Below are positions 12,501 through 17,280 of a stretch of DNA of 17,400 nucleotides, one piece after another. Position 1 is the stretch's first letter; each line of letters begins with the position of its first letter. Made by a program: the position numbers and the translations under genes. This DNA comes from Phoronis ovalis (Eukaryota > Phoronida > Phoronidae), in the NCBI GenBank assembly GCA_028565635.1, contig JAOXYB010020904.1, forward strand, positions 1 through 17,400. Reading direction: 5' to 3'. A model generated the notes under the pieces. The model was not told where the DNA came from, did not search any database, and saw nothing but the letters and a program-made list of their open reading frames with translations.

Positions 12501-15317
12501 TCTATTCTTTCTCGACGGCAGTATGTTTCAATATACGATGATATAAACCATATATTATCATTATTATAACATAGTGATTCCATCACTCTCAAGAGATATT
12601 CGCTTTAATTTATAGTATAATTCTATTTTTTTATGAAGTCTAAAGAAGTTAAAAAGATTTGTAAAGAATGATCATTGATAAATAAATTATAATCAAAATA
12701 ATCTGTACCAACCTGCGGCTGTAGAAGTCACAGAACTATGAAACTGAAAACATAATCAATACCACAGTGCAAGCACTCCTCAAACTGTTGTGACATCATT
12801 AACAGTTTGATTGTATGTTGGAGGATATTAAAAATATATGAAATTAAAAATAATTTGCACGTAATCAGAAATAATTAAATATTTATGGAAAAATCAAAAA
12901 AGCTGTTACGCAGGGAGAAAAGCGTAAACTCAAAAGCAATACACTTTATTTCTTTGTTTTATGGAAAAAATTGGACCATACCCAACATCAAAGTCCTTAG
13001 ATTTTTTATGCAGTTCTCAAGAAGATTATATGTATTTTCTTCTTTTACCAGGGAAATCTATGGTGTTTACCCACGCTACATCAGGGTACCTGTGTCGAAT
13101 CTTCCCACTGCAGCAGTAAAACTGAATAAAAGTAAGTGACATTTCTGCATTTTACTATGCTTTTCTGTTGCTAAAAAAATTTAAATTACTTGCATCAGTT
13201 CACGACCTTGTCCCGTTGTACATTGCATATTTTCCTTGGTTTTGTTACATTGCATTTACTTTATTAGGAATACAAAAACTATTTGTTGGCAGTAATTTTG
13301 CAAAGTAATTCACATTTATTCCTGACTCCATTGCATTAACAAATAAATCAGCTGCTTTTGTTCTCCTTATTACAACTTCCAGGGGGGTTGTCATCCAAAA
13401 TGGTTACAGTTATGGGCTATCTGATGGTTCATGGTTTTTCCGGATTACTGATTATGATGTGATATATATTTCAGCCCAAGGTGCTTACGAGAGGGTATAG
13501 TTTTTGCTCATCGTTGATTACGACTGGTCACCAAAAATCAAATCTGCTTATAATATGTGTTAACTTTTTTCCAAAATGTTCGTGGACATTGTTTCTTACA
13601 CTAAGAGGTGTTTTAGTTATGAAGTGCTTGCCAAGGTGTAAATTTTAGGCTGTTTACTATTGGTAAGTGTTTTGAGACCATAGGCCTTGTGCCCCCTCCC
13701 CAACTGACATATTAGACCCTATACTGTTTTCATGCTCTATATGGCGTTACTGGTCACAAACCCAATTATCCATTACACTGTCTATAAGTACATGCAGACA
13801 GTCTGTTTGATACAAAGAAACAACAATGTAACAGTGAACAATCCTTGCAGAGTATGGTTGGACAAACATATCGTTGACTTTAATGCATCACACCCCAAGT
13901 ATGGAAAGGTTTGTGTGGTGGGAAGCGAGAGAACTACCTTATGGACCTAATAATACAGAAACTGAAGGAGAAGACCATATACATATTATATCATTCAGCG
14001 ACCGCACGGCACCAAGTACTTTAACACTCCTTACAGGATACGGGTATGTACCTGCTATTAATACAAGTTTACTTATGTCACTTTTACCTTGAAGGAAGTT
14101 TATTTGACAGTAATCACCTCATTTAAAAATGAACATATGTTTACAAGGTTATTAGAAAATTGTAGTGAGACATGCTAGTTTCAATTTTGTACGCTGGTGA
14201 AATTCAGCCTGTAATTTGTCTGTAGCCTGAAATCTGTTGCTACATGTCATTGTGAATAAATAATCAATACTACTGAATCCTGCATATAAAAGACCTGTAA
14301 ACACATTTCTATTTTGTAATGATTAATCAAGTTGATTCTTTCGTTTATTTAATGTGTCTATACAAAAAAGAAACTACAGGGTGTAGTTTCCATAAGTTGT
14401 AATATGAAATTCTGCTTTGTCACATAACAATGATTAAGTTTTTGTGGTTTAATTATATGTATATTCTAAGCAGTATTAAACTAGACTGTTTTTTAACAGT
14501 TTTTATAAATTCTAGATATTTCTGTTTTTTATAACTAAGTAATACCTTTCTTTTCAGAATTAATTTTTCTGAAATATAGTTAAATTCACACCTGCTTTGT
14601 GAATTTAATAAGATTTGGATCTTTCCCTTTTTAAGTGTAGAAAAGTGGTTTGGGAATGCTAATGAATATTTTACCAGTAATAGTTCATTTACATTTGCAT
14701 TCACTTTCTAAAGCAGCTGGATGTGAACTCAGTAGTTCCAGCATTATGTGAATGAACAACAGTTCTCCCTGTGCTTGCTTACATGATTCATTCACAAATT
14801 AGAATGCTTCATCAAATGCAAGCAAATAGTCTATAATGGTAAAACTATTAAATAACCAAGGAGGCTGGGATTGTTAGGGTTCGCCAGTTATTCCCTCAGC
14901 TGCATGCAAACACTTAGTCTATTATATTAGATTACATTATGTATCCTAACTTTAATGTTTCGTAGTTATGCATATCCAGTTGCATTCGACTTCTCAGGAA
15001 CCACATGGATAGACTTGAAGATATATACCATTTCTGTCTTTCTAAATAAATTATTATCTTTCTTCAGCATCATAGGTTTATATGTGTCATTCATTTTGGT
15101 CATCAGTCGTGTTGCCAGAGTAAGCTTCGTGGGAATACTGACAGACATTCTGTTCTCAGAATTACCGAATCCTGACCGGATATATCATATATGTCGTGGA
15201 ATTTACCTAGCTCGTGAATTCCGAGATCTTCAGCTGGAGGAGGAACTGTTTGCTTATTTATTGTACATCTACCGTTCACCAGAGGCACTAATAAGAATTA
15301 CCAAGTTGAAACATTAA
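385..15317 (+). CDS. Piezo: Piezo mechanosensitive cation channel, C-terminal 1136 residues (22 exons, 5'-partial)
   Basis: Joined coding sequence: 385-548, 1161-1291, 1547-1685, 2120-2293, 2904-3058, 3388-3437, 3855-3941, 4161-4419, 5124-5297, 5506-5604, 5865-6058, 7071-7224, 8023-8231, 8578-8736, 9087-9234, 9893-10078, 10462-10578, 11702-11871, 12232-12351, 13052-13131, 13851-14043, 15068-15317. Every intron is GT...AG and every phase joins in frame. Piezo proteins are plasma-membrane homotrimers that open a central non-selective cation pore in response to membrane tension. Seen here in order: beam, acidic plug/latch region, clasp, THU8 (4 membrane segments), linker, THU9 (4 segments), anchor with PF(x2)E(x6)W, outer helix, cap, inner helix, C-terminal domain ending near YRSPE. 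The order and spacing match vertebrate PIEZO1/2 as I recall them; the linkers are shorter. The gene's 5' half, start codon and promoter lie outside the window. Family assignment is certain; the exact edges of the low-complexity linker exons are less so. Confidence 0.97.
549..1160 (+). other. Intron 1
   Basis: Phase 1, GT...AG, AT-rich. I see no repeat or extra exon in it. Confidence 0.85.
1161..1291 (+). CDS. Piezo: Piezo exon 2: RSG-motif and acidic lateral-plug/latch region
   Basis: Acceptor tttatag before 1161; donor CAG|gtatat. Joined to exon 1 it encodes TIRSGGEYMFEDDSEDEE (residues 55-72) and a Ser/Thr/Gly-rich tail to Gln98. Vertebrate Piezos have a near-identical RSGDYYLF plus acidic run just after the beam, the part associated with the lateral plug and latch of the side portals. 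The acidic run is kept here, but the usual Asp-Tyr after RSG is Gly-Glu. Phase 1 in, phase 0 out. Confidence 0.92.
1547..1685 (+). CDS. Piezo: Piezo exon 3: plug-proximal basic helix and Thr/Pro-rich linker
   Basis: Acceptor ttttgtag before 1547; donor A|gtaagt after 1685. It encodes residues 99-144: a short amphipathic stretch (LLNAALESGTKEALRQRKKR) aligning in place with the vertebrate segment that follows YQAW, then a Thr/Ser/Pro-rich disordered tail. An upstream AG at 1529-1530 would shift the frame and meet a stop, so 1547 is the only acceptor that works. Confidence 0.87.
1686..2119 (+). other. Intron 3
   Basis: Phase 1, GT...AG. No further structure seen. Its 3' end has two in-frame acceptor choices (2119 or 2125). 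Confidence 0.8.
2120..2293 (+). CDS. Piezo: Piezo exon 4: acidic disordered linker
   Basis: The acceptor AG is at 2118-2119; a second AG six bases on (2124-2125) would also stay in frame. The donor is gtgagt after 2293. It encodes residues 145-203, very rich in Glu, Asp, Ser and Thr, with no hydrophobic run; it is the cytosolic linker between beam and clasp. Both ends are phase 1, so the exon could be skipped without breaking the frame. A good internal donor (cct|gtaagt at 2193/2194) is noted, but the frame stays open through it. Confidence 0.82.
2294..2903 (+). other. Intron 4
   Basis: Phase 1, GT...AG, AT-rich. No coding exon found in it; the flanking exons join in frame without one. Confidence 0.8.
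2904..3058 (+). CDS. Piezo: Piezo exon 5: clasp helices
   Basis: Acceptor tctttatag before 2904; donor CGT|gtaaga after 3058. Residues 203-254 begin ATCCNAVVDSLKLLWALIV and run into an amphipathic helix ending EMRDQKR. The pattern (VDS, a hydrophobic helix, then basic/acidic residues around an R-x-A-K-I-L-type segment) corresponds to the vertebrate clasp between beam and THU8. No methionine-started open frame marks this exon; it was found by splice-phase reading: exon 4 ends in phase 1, exon 6 starts in phase 0, and only this exon bridges them. Confidence 0.88.
3059..3387 (+). other. Intron 5
   Basis: Phase 0, donor gtaaga, acceptor cttccag. Nothing else seen. Confidence 0.8.
3388..3437 (+). 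CDS. Piezo: Piezo exon 6: 50-nt microexon after the clasp
   Basis: Acceptor cttccag before 3388; donor AAG|gtggtt after 3437, a weak donor. It encodes LKPSGYTDSDIGEDTT (residues 255-270) and two bases of Arg271. The SGY-D-T/S-D pattern matches the vertebrate linker just after the clasp. Phase 0 in, phase 2 out, so skipping it would shift the frame. Confidence 0.83.
3438..3854 (+). other. Intron 6
   Basis: Phase 2; the donor gtggtt is the weakest in the gene. Minus-strand open frames here and across exon 7 show no recognisable protein. Confidence 0.78.
3855..3941 (+). CDS. Piezo: Piezo exon 7: charged linker before THU8
   Basis: Acceptor caattttag before 3855; donor CCAG|gtaaac after 3941. 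Residues 271-299 (RQEMGDVNIEISDPDGKKK and on) are hydrophilic with no membrane segment. Phases 2 and 2 join both neighbours in frame. It lies where vertebrate Piezos have a much longer poorly conserved cytosolic linker. Confidence 0.83.
4161..4419 (+). CDS. Piezo: Piezo exon 8: THU8, first three membrane segments
   Basis: Acceptor tatcttag before 4161; donor GAG|gtgatt after 4419. Residues 300-386: an acidic lead-in, an amphipathic RFYRFFRALYYALV segment (residues 319-332), then membrane segments at about 336-354 and 357-370, the hallmark SVPRPSKNYW loop (369-378), and the start of a third segment. ILCYFV and FLWGMLSVPRPS are diagnostic Piezo blocks. The frame stays open for another 34 codons into the intron before a stop; that is read-through, not coding. 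Confidence 0.96.
4420..5123 (+). other. Intron 8
   Basis: Phase 0, GT...AG. It splits the third THU8 membrane segment between TE and VIVMIKYFF. Nothing else supported. Confidence 0.88.
5124..5297 (+). CDS. Piezo: Piezo exon 9: end of THU8
   Basis: Acceptor tttctag before 5124; donor AGG|gtatgt after 5297. Residues 387-444 complete the third segment of THU8 (TEVIVMIKYFFQFDFW across the junction), carry an extracellular loop, and end with a fourth segment (about 429-441) and the VHRSILR turn. KYFFQF and HRSIL match vertebrate PIEZO1/2. Phase 0 at both ends. Confidence 0.95.
5506..5604 (+). CDS. Piezo: Piezo exon 10: cytosolic linker after THU8
   Basis: Acceptor aatttcag before 5506; donor AAG|gtgaga after 5604. 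It encodes RYGLWKSAAEIEEDMHKATA and on (residues 445-477). The (C/R)-x-GLW motif directly after HRSIL is shared with vertebrate Piezos (GLWD). It is 99 nt with phase 0 at both ends, so it could be an in-frame cassette. Confidence 0.9.
5865..6058 (+). CDS. Piezo: Piezo exon 11: disordered linker with SRQSSVDDL motif
   Basis: Acceptor attccag before 5865; donor AAAAG|gtttgt after 6058. Residues 478-541 are acidic and Gly/Asp-rich, then PPSRQSSVDDLNGDS (514-528), then a Lys-rich end leading to THU9. The R-x-S-S-x-D-D core is a plausible basophilic-kinase site by pattern only. Phase 0 in, phase 2 out, joining exon 12 as AG|A = Arg542. Confidence 0.86.
6059..7070 (+). other. Intron 11 with a diverged direct repeat
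   Basis: Phase 2. About 1 kb, holding the direct repeat described at 6367-6600; otherwise AT-rich with no further exon seen. Confidence 0.82.
6367..6600. repeat. Diverged direct repeat, period 173 bp
   Basis: The block beginning caatttccagcaagctat at 6367 recurs as caattttcagcaagctat at 6540. Both continue with atatctc, then TACAGC within about 15 bases, and further matching (tactt..a..tgtg). Probably two subunits of an old interspersed repeat inside intron 11. Confidence 0.7.
7071..7224 (+). CDS. Piezo: Piezo exon 12: THU9 entry and first membrane segment
   Basis: Acceptor cttttacag before 7071; donor GCT|gtgagt after 7224. Residues 542-593: an amphipathic pre-helix (RPFVVFFQQL), the TTTDVYAGMF motif (564-573), and a membrane segment at about 567-586 ending in FGYHGFG. 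The vertebrate equivalents are ATDVYALMF and IIIIFGFWAFG. Confidence 0.96.
7225..8022 (+). other. Intron 12, host of a foldback element
   Basis: Phase 0, between the first and second THU9 segments. Contains the foldback element at 7773-7944; the remainder is AT-rich and featureless. Confidence 0.88.
7773..7944. mobile_element. 172-bp foldback (MITE-like) element in intron 12
   Basis: The ends are inverted copies: 7773-7801 against 7916-7944 match at about 23 of 29 positions, beginning TAGACT and ending AGTCTA. An inner pair, 7814-7831 against 7887-7904, matches at 16 of 18. Both pairs share the same centre near 7859, so the whole unit folds into one long hairpin. There is no coding capacity. 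This is the layout of a non-autonomous DNA transposon; no clear target-site duplication beyond a possible TA. Confidence 0.78.
8023..8231 (+). CDS. Piezo: Piezo exon 13: THU9, two central membrane segments
   Basis: Acceptor aattttag before 8023; donor CAAAG|gtaaac after 8231. Residues 594-662: an SSGDVQSVLSENRVP loop, a segment at about 608-629 ending in the conserved DRALYL block, then GK and a segment at about 639-660 (HVWVFFVLP). It aligns without gaps to the vertebrate VVDRALYLRK and ILP-x-x-TER blocks. Confidence 0.96.
8232..8577 (+). other. Intron 13
   Basis: Phase 2, GT...AG. Has a perfect 19-bp tandem duplication near its 5' end; nothing else. Confidence 0.85.
8245..8282. repeat. Perfect 19-bp tandem duplication
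   Basis: Two exact consecutive copies of a 19-base unit (atttgtttatttgtacata), 8245-8263 and 8264-8282, near the 5' end of intron 13. Its perfection suggests it is recent. Confidence 0.9.
8578..8736 (+). CDS. Piezo: Piezo exon 14: last blade segment and start of the anchor
   Basis: Acceptor atttcag before 8578; donor AAAGG|gtaaga after 8736. Residues 663-715: the last THU9 segment (VQLWYFVKCIYLALSA, 671-686), QIRCGYPTRVLGNFLT (688-703), and NLVLFK. IRCGYPTR-x-LGNFLT is among the most conserved strings in animal Piezos; it opens the anchor, the triangular domain that wedges blade and pore together. Confidence 0.97.
8737..9086 (+). other. Intron 14
   Basis: Phase 2, GT...AG, inside the anchor. 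The open frame starting at 9010 includes intron before the acceptor at 9085-9086. Nothing else seen. Confidence 0.86.
9087..9234 (+). CDS. Piezo: Piezo exon 15: anchor with PF(x2)E(x6)W motif
   Basis: Acceptor cttacag before 9087; donor GAG|gtaata after 9234. Residues 716-765 hold P721, F722, E725 and W732, the family PF(x2)E(x6)W motif, followed by WTDTTLALSSW (734-744) and MEDIYANVYVLKCW (747-760). E725 corresponds to mouse Piezo1 E2133, reported to influence conductance and pore block. Near-identity to vertebrate PIEZO1/2 makes this the best anchor for naming the gene. Confidence 0.98.
9256..9356. repeat. Direct tandem duplication, 55-bp period
   Basis: The segment starting caaagttgtatttatttttt at 9256 recurs from 9311 with small changes, through ttaattaca-ttgca and an AT-rich tail. 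It lies just inside intron 15. Confidence 0.82.
9604..9618. repeat. TA dinucleotide microsatellite
   Basis: An uninterrupted alternating TA run of 15 bases in intron 15. Confidence 0.9.
9893..10078 (+). CDS. Piezo: Piezo exon 16: outer pore helix and start of the cap
   Basis: Acceptor tttttag before 9893; donor CAG|gtacat after 10078. Residues 766-827: a YPTPRAQPRS linker, IVKYGFGG (778-785), the outer helix at about 780-803 (IIWFPLVLFSF), then the first cap strand VECTVQLSIGGYQ (815-827). The helix domain-swaps next to the inner helix of a neighbouring subunit in known Piezo structures. Phase 0 at both ends. Confidence 0.97.
10079..10461 (+). other. Intron 16
   Basis: Phase 0, GT...AG, between the first cap strand and PLFKM. 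Nothing else seen. Confidence 0.86.
10462..10578 (+). CDS. Piezo: Piezo exon 17: cap (C-terminal extracellular domain)
   Basis: Acceptor tgtttcag before 10462; donor AGG|gtaggt after 10578. It encodes PLFKMTTQQ and on (residues 828-866), matching the vertebrate P-(L/I)-F-T-M-S-A-Q-Q start of the cap. It carries one N-glycosylation sequon (N841-F-S), plausible for an extracellular domain. Phase 0 at both ends. Confidence 0.94.
10579..11701 (+). other. Intron 17, host of an interspersed repeat
   Basis: Phase 0, the longest intron. Most of its first half is the hairpin-headed repeat at about 10628-11235. The open frames in it belong to the repeat or to chance. Confidence 0.86.
10628..11235. repeat. 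Hairpin-headed interspersed repeat with three tandem subunits
   Basis: It begins with an inverted pair (10628-10640 against 10647-10659, 11 of 13 matching), then a conserved core, ctttgtctggcggtaacagc, from 10714. Three diverged subunits follow, starting near 10836, 10992 and 11139 (spacing 156 and 147), each opening like atatc-tga and containing ACTGT-GCAA or GTGTTGCAA. A related head and core occur at 17281-17400, so this is a dispersed family. The end point is approximate. Confidence 0.72.
11702..11871 (+). CDS. Piezo: Piezo exon 18: cap core
   Basis: Acceptor cttacag before 11702; donor TTAG|gtaaga after 11871. Residues 867-922 include INGHSTTLWGISPPAEKSLL (885-904), equal to the vertebrate SLW-x-ISPPS core, then a beta-rich DITMQFSVEFVR strand. 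Phase 0 in, phase 2 out. Confidence 0.95.
11872..12231 (+). other. Intron 18
   Basis: Phase 2, GT...AG, with a long T-rich tract before the acceptor. Nothing else seen. Confidence 0.85.
12232..12351 (+). CDS. Piezo: Piezo exon 19: cap, variable loop
   Basis: Acceptor ctttgtag before 12232; donor CAGT|gtatgt after 12351. Residues 923-962 (starting RTPKSGLSQ) form a variable cap loop. They include sequons N945-N-T and N958-N-S, the first at a place where vertebrate Piezos also have an N-x-T/S (PNST/KNIT region). Reading on past the donor meets a stop after about a dozen codons. Phase 2 to phase 2. Confidence 0.9.
12352..13051 (+). other. Intron 19, host of a second foldback
   Basis: Phase 2. 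Contains the inverted repeat at 12421-12568. The open frame at 12885-13139 is mostly intron and reads another frame through exon 20. Confidence 0.84.
12421..12568. mobile_element. Foldback / inverted-repeat element in intron 19
   Basis: The left arm, about 12421-12458 (with tatggtttat), is mirrored by the right arm, 12532-12568 (with ataaaccata), with small indels. A perfect 7-bp inner pair (12456-12462 ataccac, 12476-12482 gtggtat) lies inside. No coding capacity. Could be a MITE or a simple AT-rich palindrome. Confidence 0.62.
13052..13131 (+). CDS. Piezo: Piezo exon 20: cap, PRYIRVP block
   Basis: Acceptor tttaccag before 13052; donor AAAA|gtaagt after 13131. Residues 963-989 contain VYPRYIRVP (968-976), matching vertebrate FPKYIRAP, then SNLPTAAVKLNK. 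The vertebrate PIEZO1 sequence has an acidic run shortly after this point; none is present here. Phase 2 in, phase 1 out. Confidence 0.92.
13132..13850 (+). other. Intron 20
   Basis: Phase 1, GT...AG, in the most variable part of the cap. No extra exon recognised, though a short phase 1 to phase 1 exon would be hard to exclude by eye. Confidence 0.78.
13851..14043 (+). CDS. Piezo: Piezo exon 21: end of the cap, WW and LLTGYG blocks
   Basis: Acceptor cttgcag before 13851; donor ACGG|gtatgt after 14043. Residues 990-1053: KYGWTNISL, then FVWWEAREL (1010-1018, the vertebrate EWW-V strand), a GPNNTETEGED loop, IISFSDRTAPSTLTLLTGY. The last block is the vertebrate VIFSDKVSPPSLGFLAGYG lead into the inner helix. 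Sequons at N995 and N1023. The loop has no cysteines, unlike the C-x3-C pair of PIEZO1. Phase 1 in, phase 2 out. Confidence 0.94.
14044..15067 (+). other. Intron 21
   Basis: Phase 2, between the end of the cap and the inner pore helix. Contains the degenerate foldback relative at about 14738-14921 and, at its 3' end, an alternative in-frame acceptor (14965/14966). Confidence 0.85.
14738..14921. mobile_element. Degenerate relative of the 7773-7944 foldback
   Basis: The stretch from about 14738 (ccagcattatgtgaatgaac) matches the middle of the first element (ccagcatgctgtgtatgaac at 7825), including attcattcacaa. After about 70 inserted bases the right half returns (ctggga...ccctca...tgcatgcaa...tagtcta). 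The left terminal repeat is not recognisable. Lies in intron 21. Confidence 0.65.
15068..15317 (+). CDS. Piezo: Piezo exon 22: inner pore helix, neck gate and C-terminus
   Basis: The acceptor has a strong pyrimidine tract (ttatctttcttcag); the stop TAA is 15315-15317. With exon 21 it reads GYGIIGLYVSFILVISR (1052-1068), the inner helix lining the pore, then the C-terminal domain DILFSELPNPDRI (1080-1092), LQLEEELF (1108-1115) and YRSPEALIRI (1122-1131). It aligns without gaps to mouse Piezo1 with a constant offset of 1411: L1064/V1065 are the hydrophobic gate L2475/V2476, R1071 is R2482, F1083 is F2494, P1125/E1126 are P2536/E2537. The open frame extends 5' to 14955, but the 15068 start restores the vertebrate spacing exactly, so the upstream part is taken as intron. 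Confidence 0.96.
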
Positions 15318-16354
15318 CTTCTAATGCTCTAACAGTTTTCTTGTAGAAATATCAAGGTAACTTGCATATGGCATGGGCTGCATTTTTTCTTTGCACAGCC
15401 TTGATTAATTTGTATGCCTTATTTCATGACAGATATCTCAGCAGCTTAATTACCACTTGACGGTTCATTTAGGGGATTGTATTTAATTAAGTGAAATTGT
15501 AGGAGACATGGTTAGTTTGCTAGATTATTTTGGTGGCATGCGTTCTTCTAAGAATTTACTTTATTTCAGGTTTAACATTTTTGTTACGGCAGCTGTTTTC
15601 AACTATTGCACAGAGAAAAATATTGCATGTAATACATAATATTTTTTTCACATTATAGTCTTTTAGTTTTTAGATTTATTGTCATGAACTGCTCCGTTAC
15701 TTTTTGCATATACCAGGTCAAAATATTTTTATGTTGCCTATTTTGATTATTATTATCTTTAAAAATGGCCTTACTGGAGTCGGTCACTTATATATCTAGA
15801 CTGGGAGTGTTTTAGTTAGGGTTATTTATCCCTTCCTTAGTTGGATATAAGGATGCTGAATATCACAATTGTCGTCATTTCTGTTTATGATGTTTCAATA
15901 CCGGTAATACATTTTATTCTTGAATCCACATTATAATAATTTTTTTTCCCCGTAACTCATTTCAAAAAGGTTATAACGTTTCTTTATATAGTTTCCTATT
16001 TTATAGATGGATTTATTTCTGTATCATATTATTATTACAAATCATTATCTGATACTGTGTTTGTATTGGACAATTTACAGTCACATGTTAGTCGGTGAAT
16101 TTTCAAAACTGGCTGGCTAATTATGAGCTTTTGCTGATTTTAATGCCCTGCAGTATATGTCCTCCTGTAACCCTCACGCCCTATTATTAGATCTCTAGCT
16201 AAATTTGTATATTTAGCATTTGAAAGAAGGTAGTTTAATGGAGTAATTATTTCGTAGATGTTATATTTATTGACATACCGGTATTTGGATTATATAAAGT
16301 ATTGTACAATAGTTGGATATGTGTATGCTTTAGTGCTGCCAAAGCCATTGCAGC

Positions 16355-16425
16355 CAATATGGTGACATAATAAACCTCGAAATACAATATAAATCTTGGG
16401 TAAAGATTAGTGTATCACCATATTG
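16355..16425. repeat. 11-bp perfect inverted repeat in the 3' region
   Basis: caatatggtga at 16355-16365 is the exact reverse complement of 16415-16425, with a 49-base loop that holds an AATAAA. May be a small hairpin in the 3' UTR or chance. Confidence 0.55.
16369..16374 (+). promoter_or_regulatory. Candidate polyadenylation signal AATAAA (first after the stop)
   Basis: First AATAAA hexamer I find downstream of the stop, about 1.05 kb after it. Use of this site is inferred only. Confidence 0.35.
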
Positions 16426-16530
16426 CCCTCACTGCCAGTCCAGTCCGTAACTGATAATTTAATTACCTCACATCTGATTTAATACAAACTACTGAGTTGC
16501 TATATCATAATGCATATTATTAAGTGTTAA

Positions 16531-16536
16531 AATAAA
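16531..16536 (+). promoter_or_regulatory. Candidate polyadenylation signal AATAAA (second)
   Basis: A second canonical hexamer in AT-rich sequence; an alternative 3' end for the Piezo transcript. Confidence 0.25.
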
Positions 16537-16938
16537 TTTAAAAAAGGGAAACTGGTGTGGGCATGTCTCCATAACTTCAGTATTATACTTATAAGTTTGT
16601 TTGTTAATAGTTGAGACAGTTTTCTTCCATTTATTTACCACATTATTCAAAGCTTGAAGTGTAATGTAATAGTAGTAAAACATGTCTCAAAATGAGACAT
16701 TTTTATTAGAAAATTGTAGAAAAGTGGCTGACTTTTAATTACCATGAATCATTTAGTAAGCTTGAAAATGATCTATAATCTATAATCCATTTTTCAGACC
16801 TTGAAACGGGTTGGGCTAGATTTTACGCAATTCTTGCATATACACTAAAAGTTTGCAAACTTTTGTAATAACAAGCTCTGTTATAACAAACATTAGTTCT
16901 CCTCAAGAATTATTATGCTGTTTTAGACCTCTGTTCTT

Positions 16939-16944
16939 AATAAA
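16939..16944 (+). promoter_or_regulatory. Candidate polyadenylation signal AATAAA (third)
   Basis: A third hexamer, about 1.6 kb after the stop. Listed as an alternative; nothing distinguishes it. Confidence 0.2.
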
Positions 16945-17280
16945 TAATTTAAGGTCTCTAAATACAAAAAGGTGTATCTATAATTTAACCTAAGCATGTT
17001 TCAGTAATTAAAATGAAGTAGACATATAAAGGCATACATTTTTAAAAAGTTAATACTTTTAATTTATGAAGTTAAATATTTTCGGTCACATGATCTGATA
17101 AAGGTCATTTTTGGCAAAAAATTGTTTTTCGAATTTTAATTTTCTTAAAAATATAATTTAAAAACTCCTGCATCTACAAACTTGAAACTTTACATAAATG
17201 AGTCATATATGTATATATCAGTCTACAAAACTGTGTGTCAGATTTTTTTTTGCTTTACTCTAAACTTATGCATTTTTTAT

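Noticed and set aside
13732-13950. 72-codon frame overlapping exon 21
   Set aside because: It reads another frame through the exon; the phase-consistent frame gives the FVWW and LLTGYG cap motifs.
14453-14704. 83-codon Lys/Leu-rich minus-strand frame in intron 21
   Set aside because: Composition follows AT-rich DNA and no family is recognisable.
16489-16683. 64-codon minus-strand frame downstream of the gene
   Set aside because: Low-complexity AT-driven sequence with no recognisable motif.
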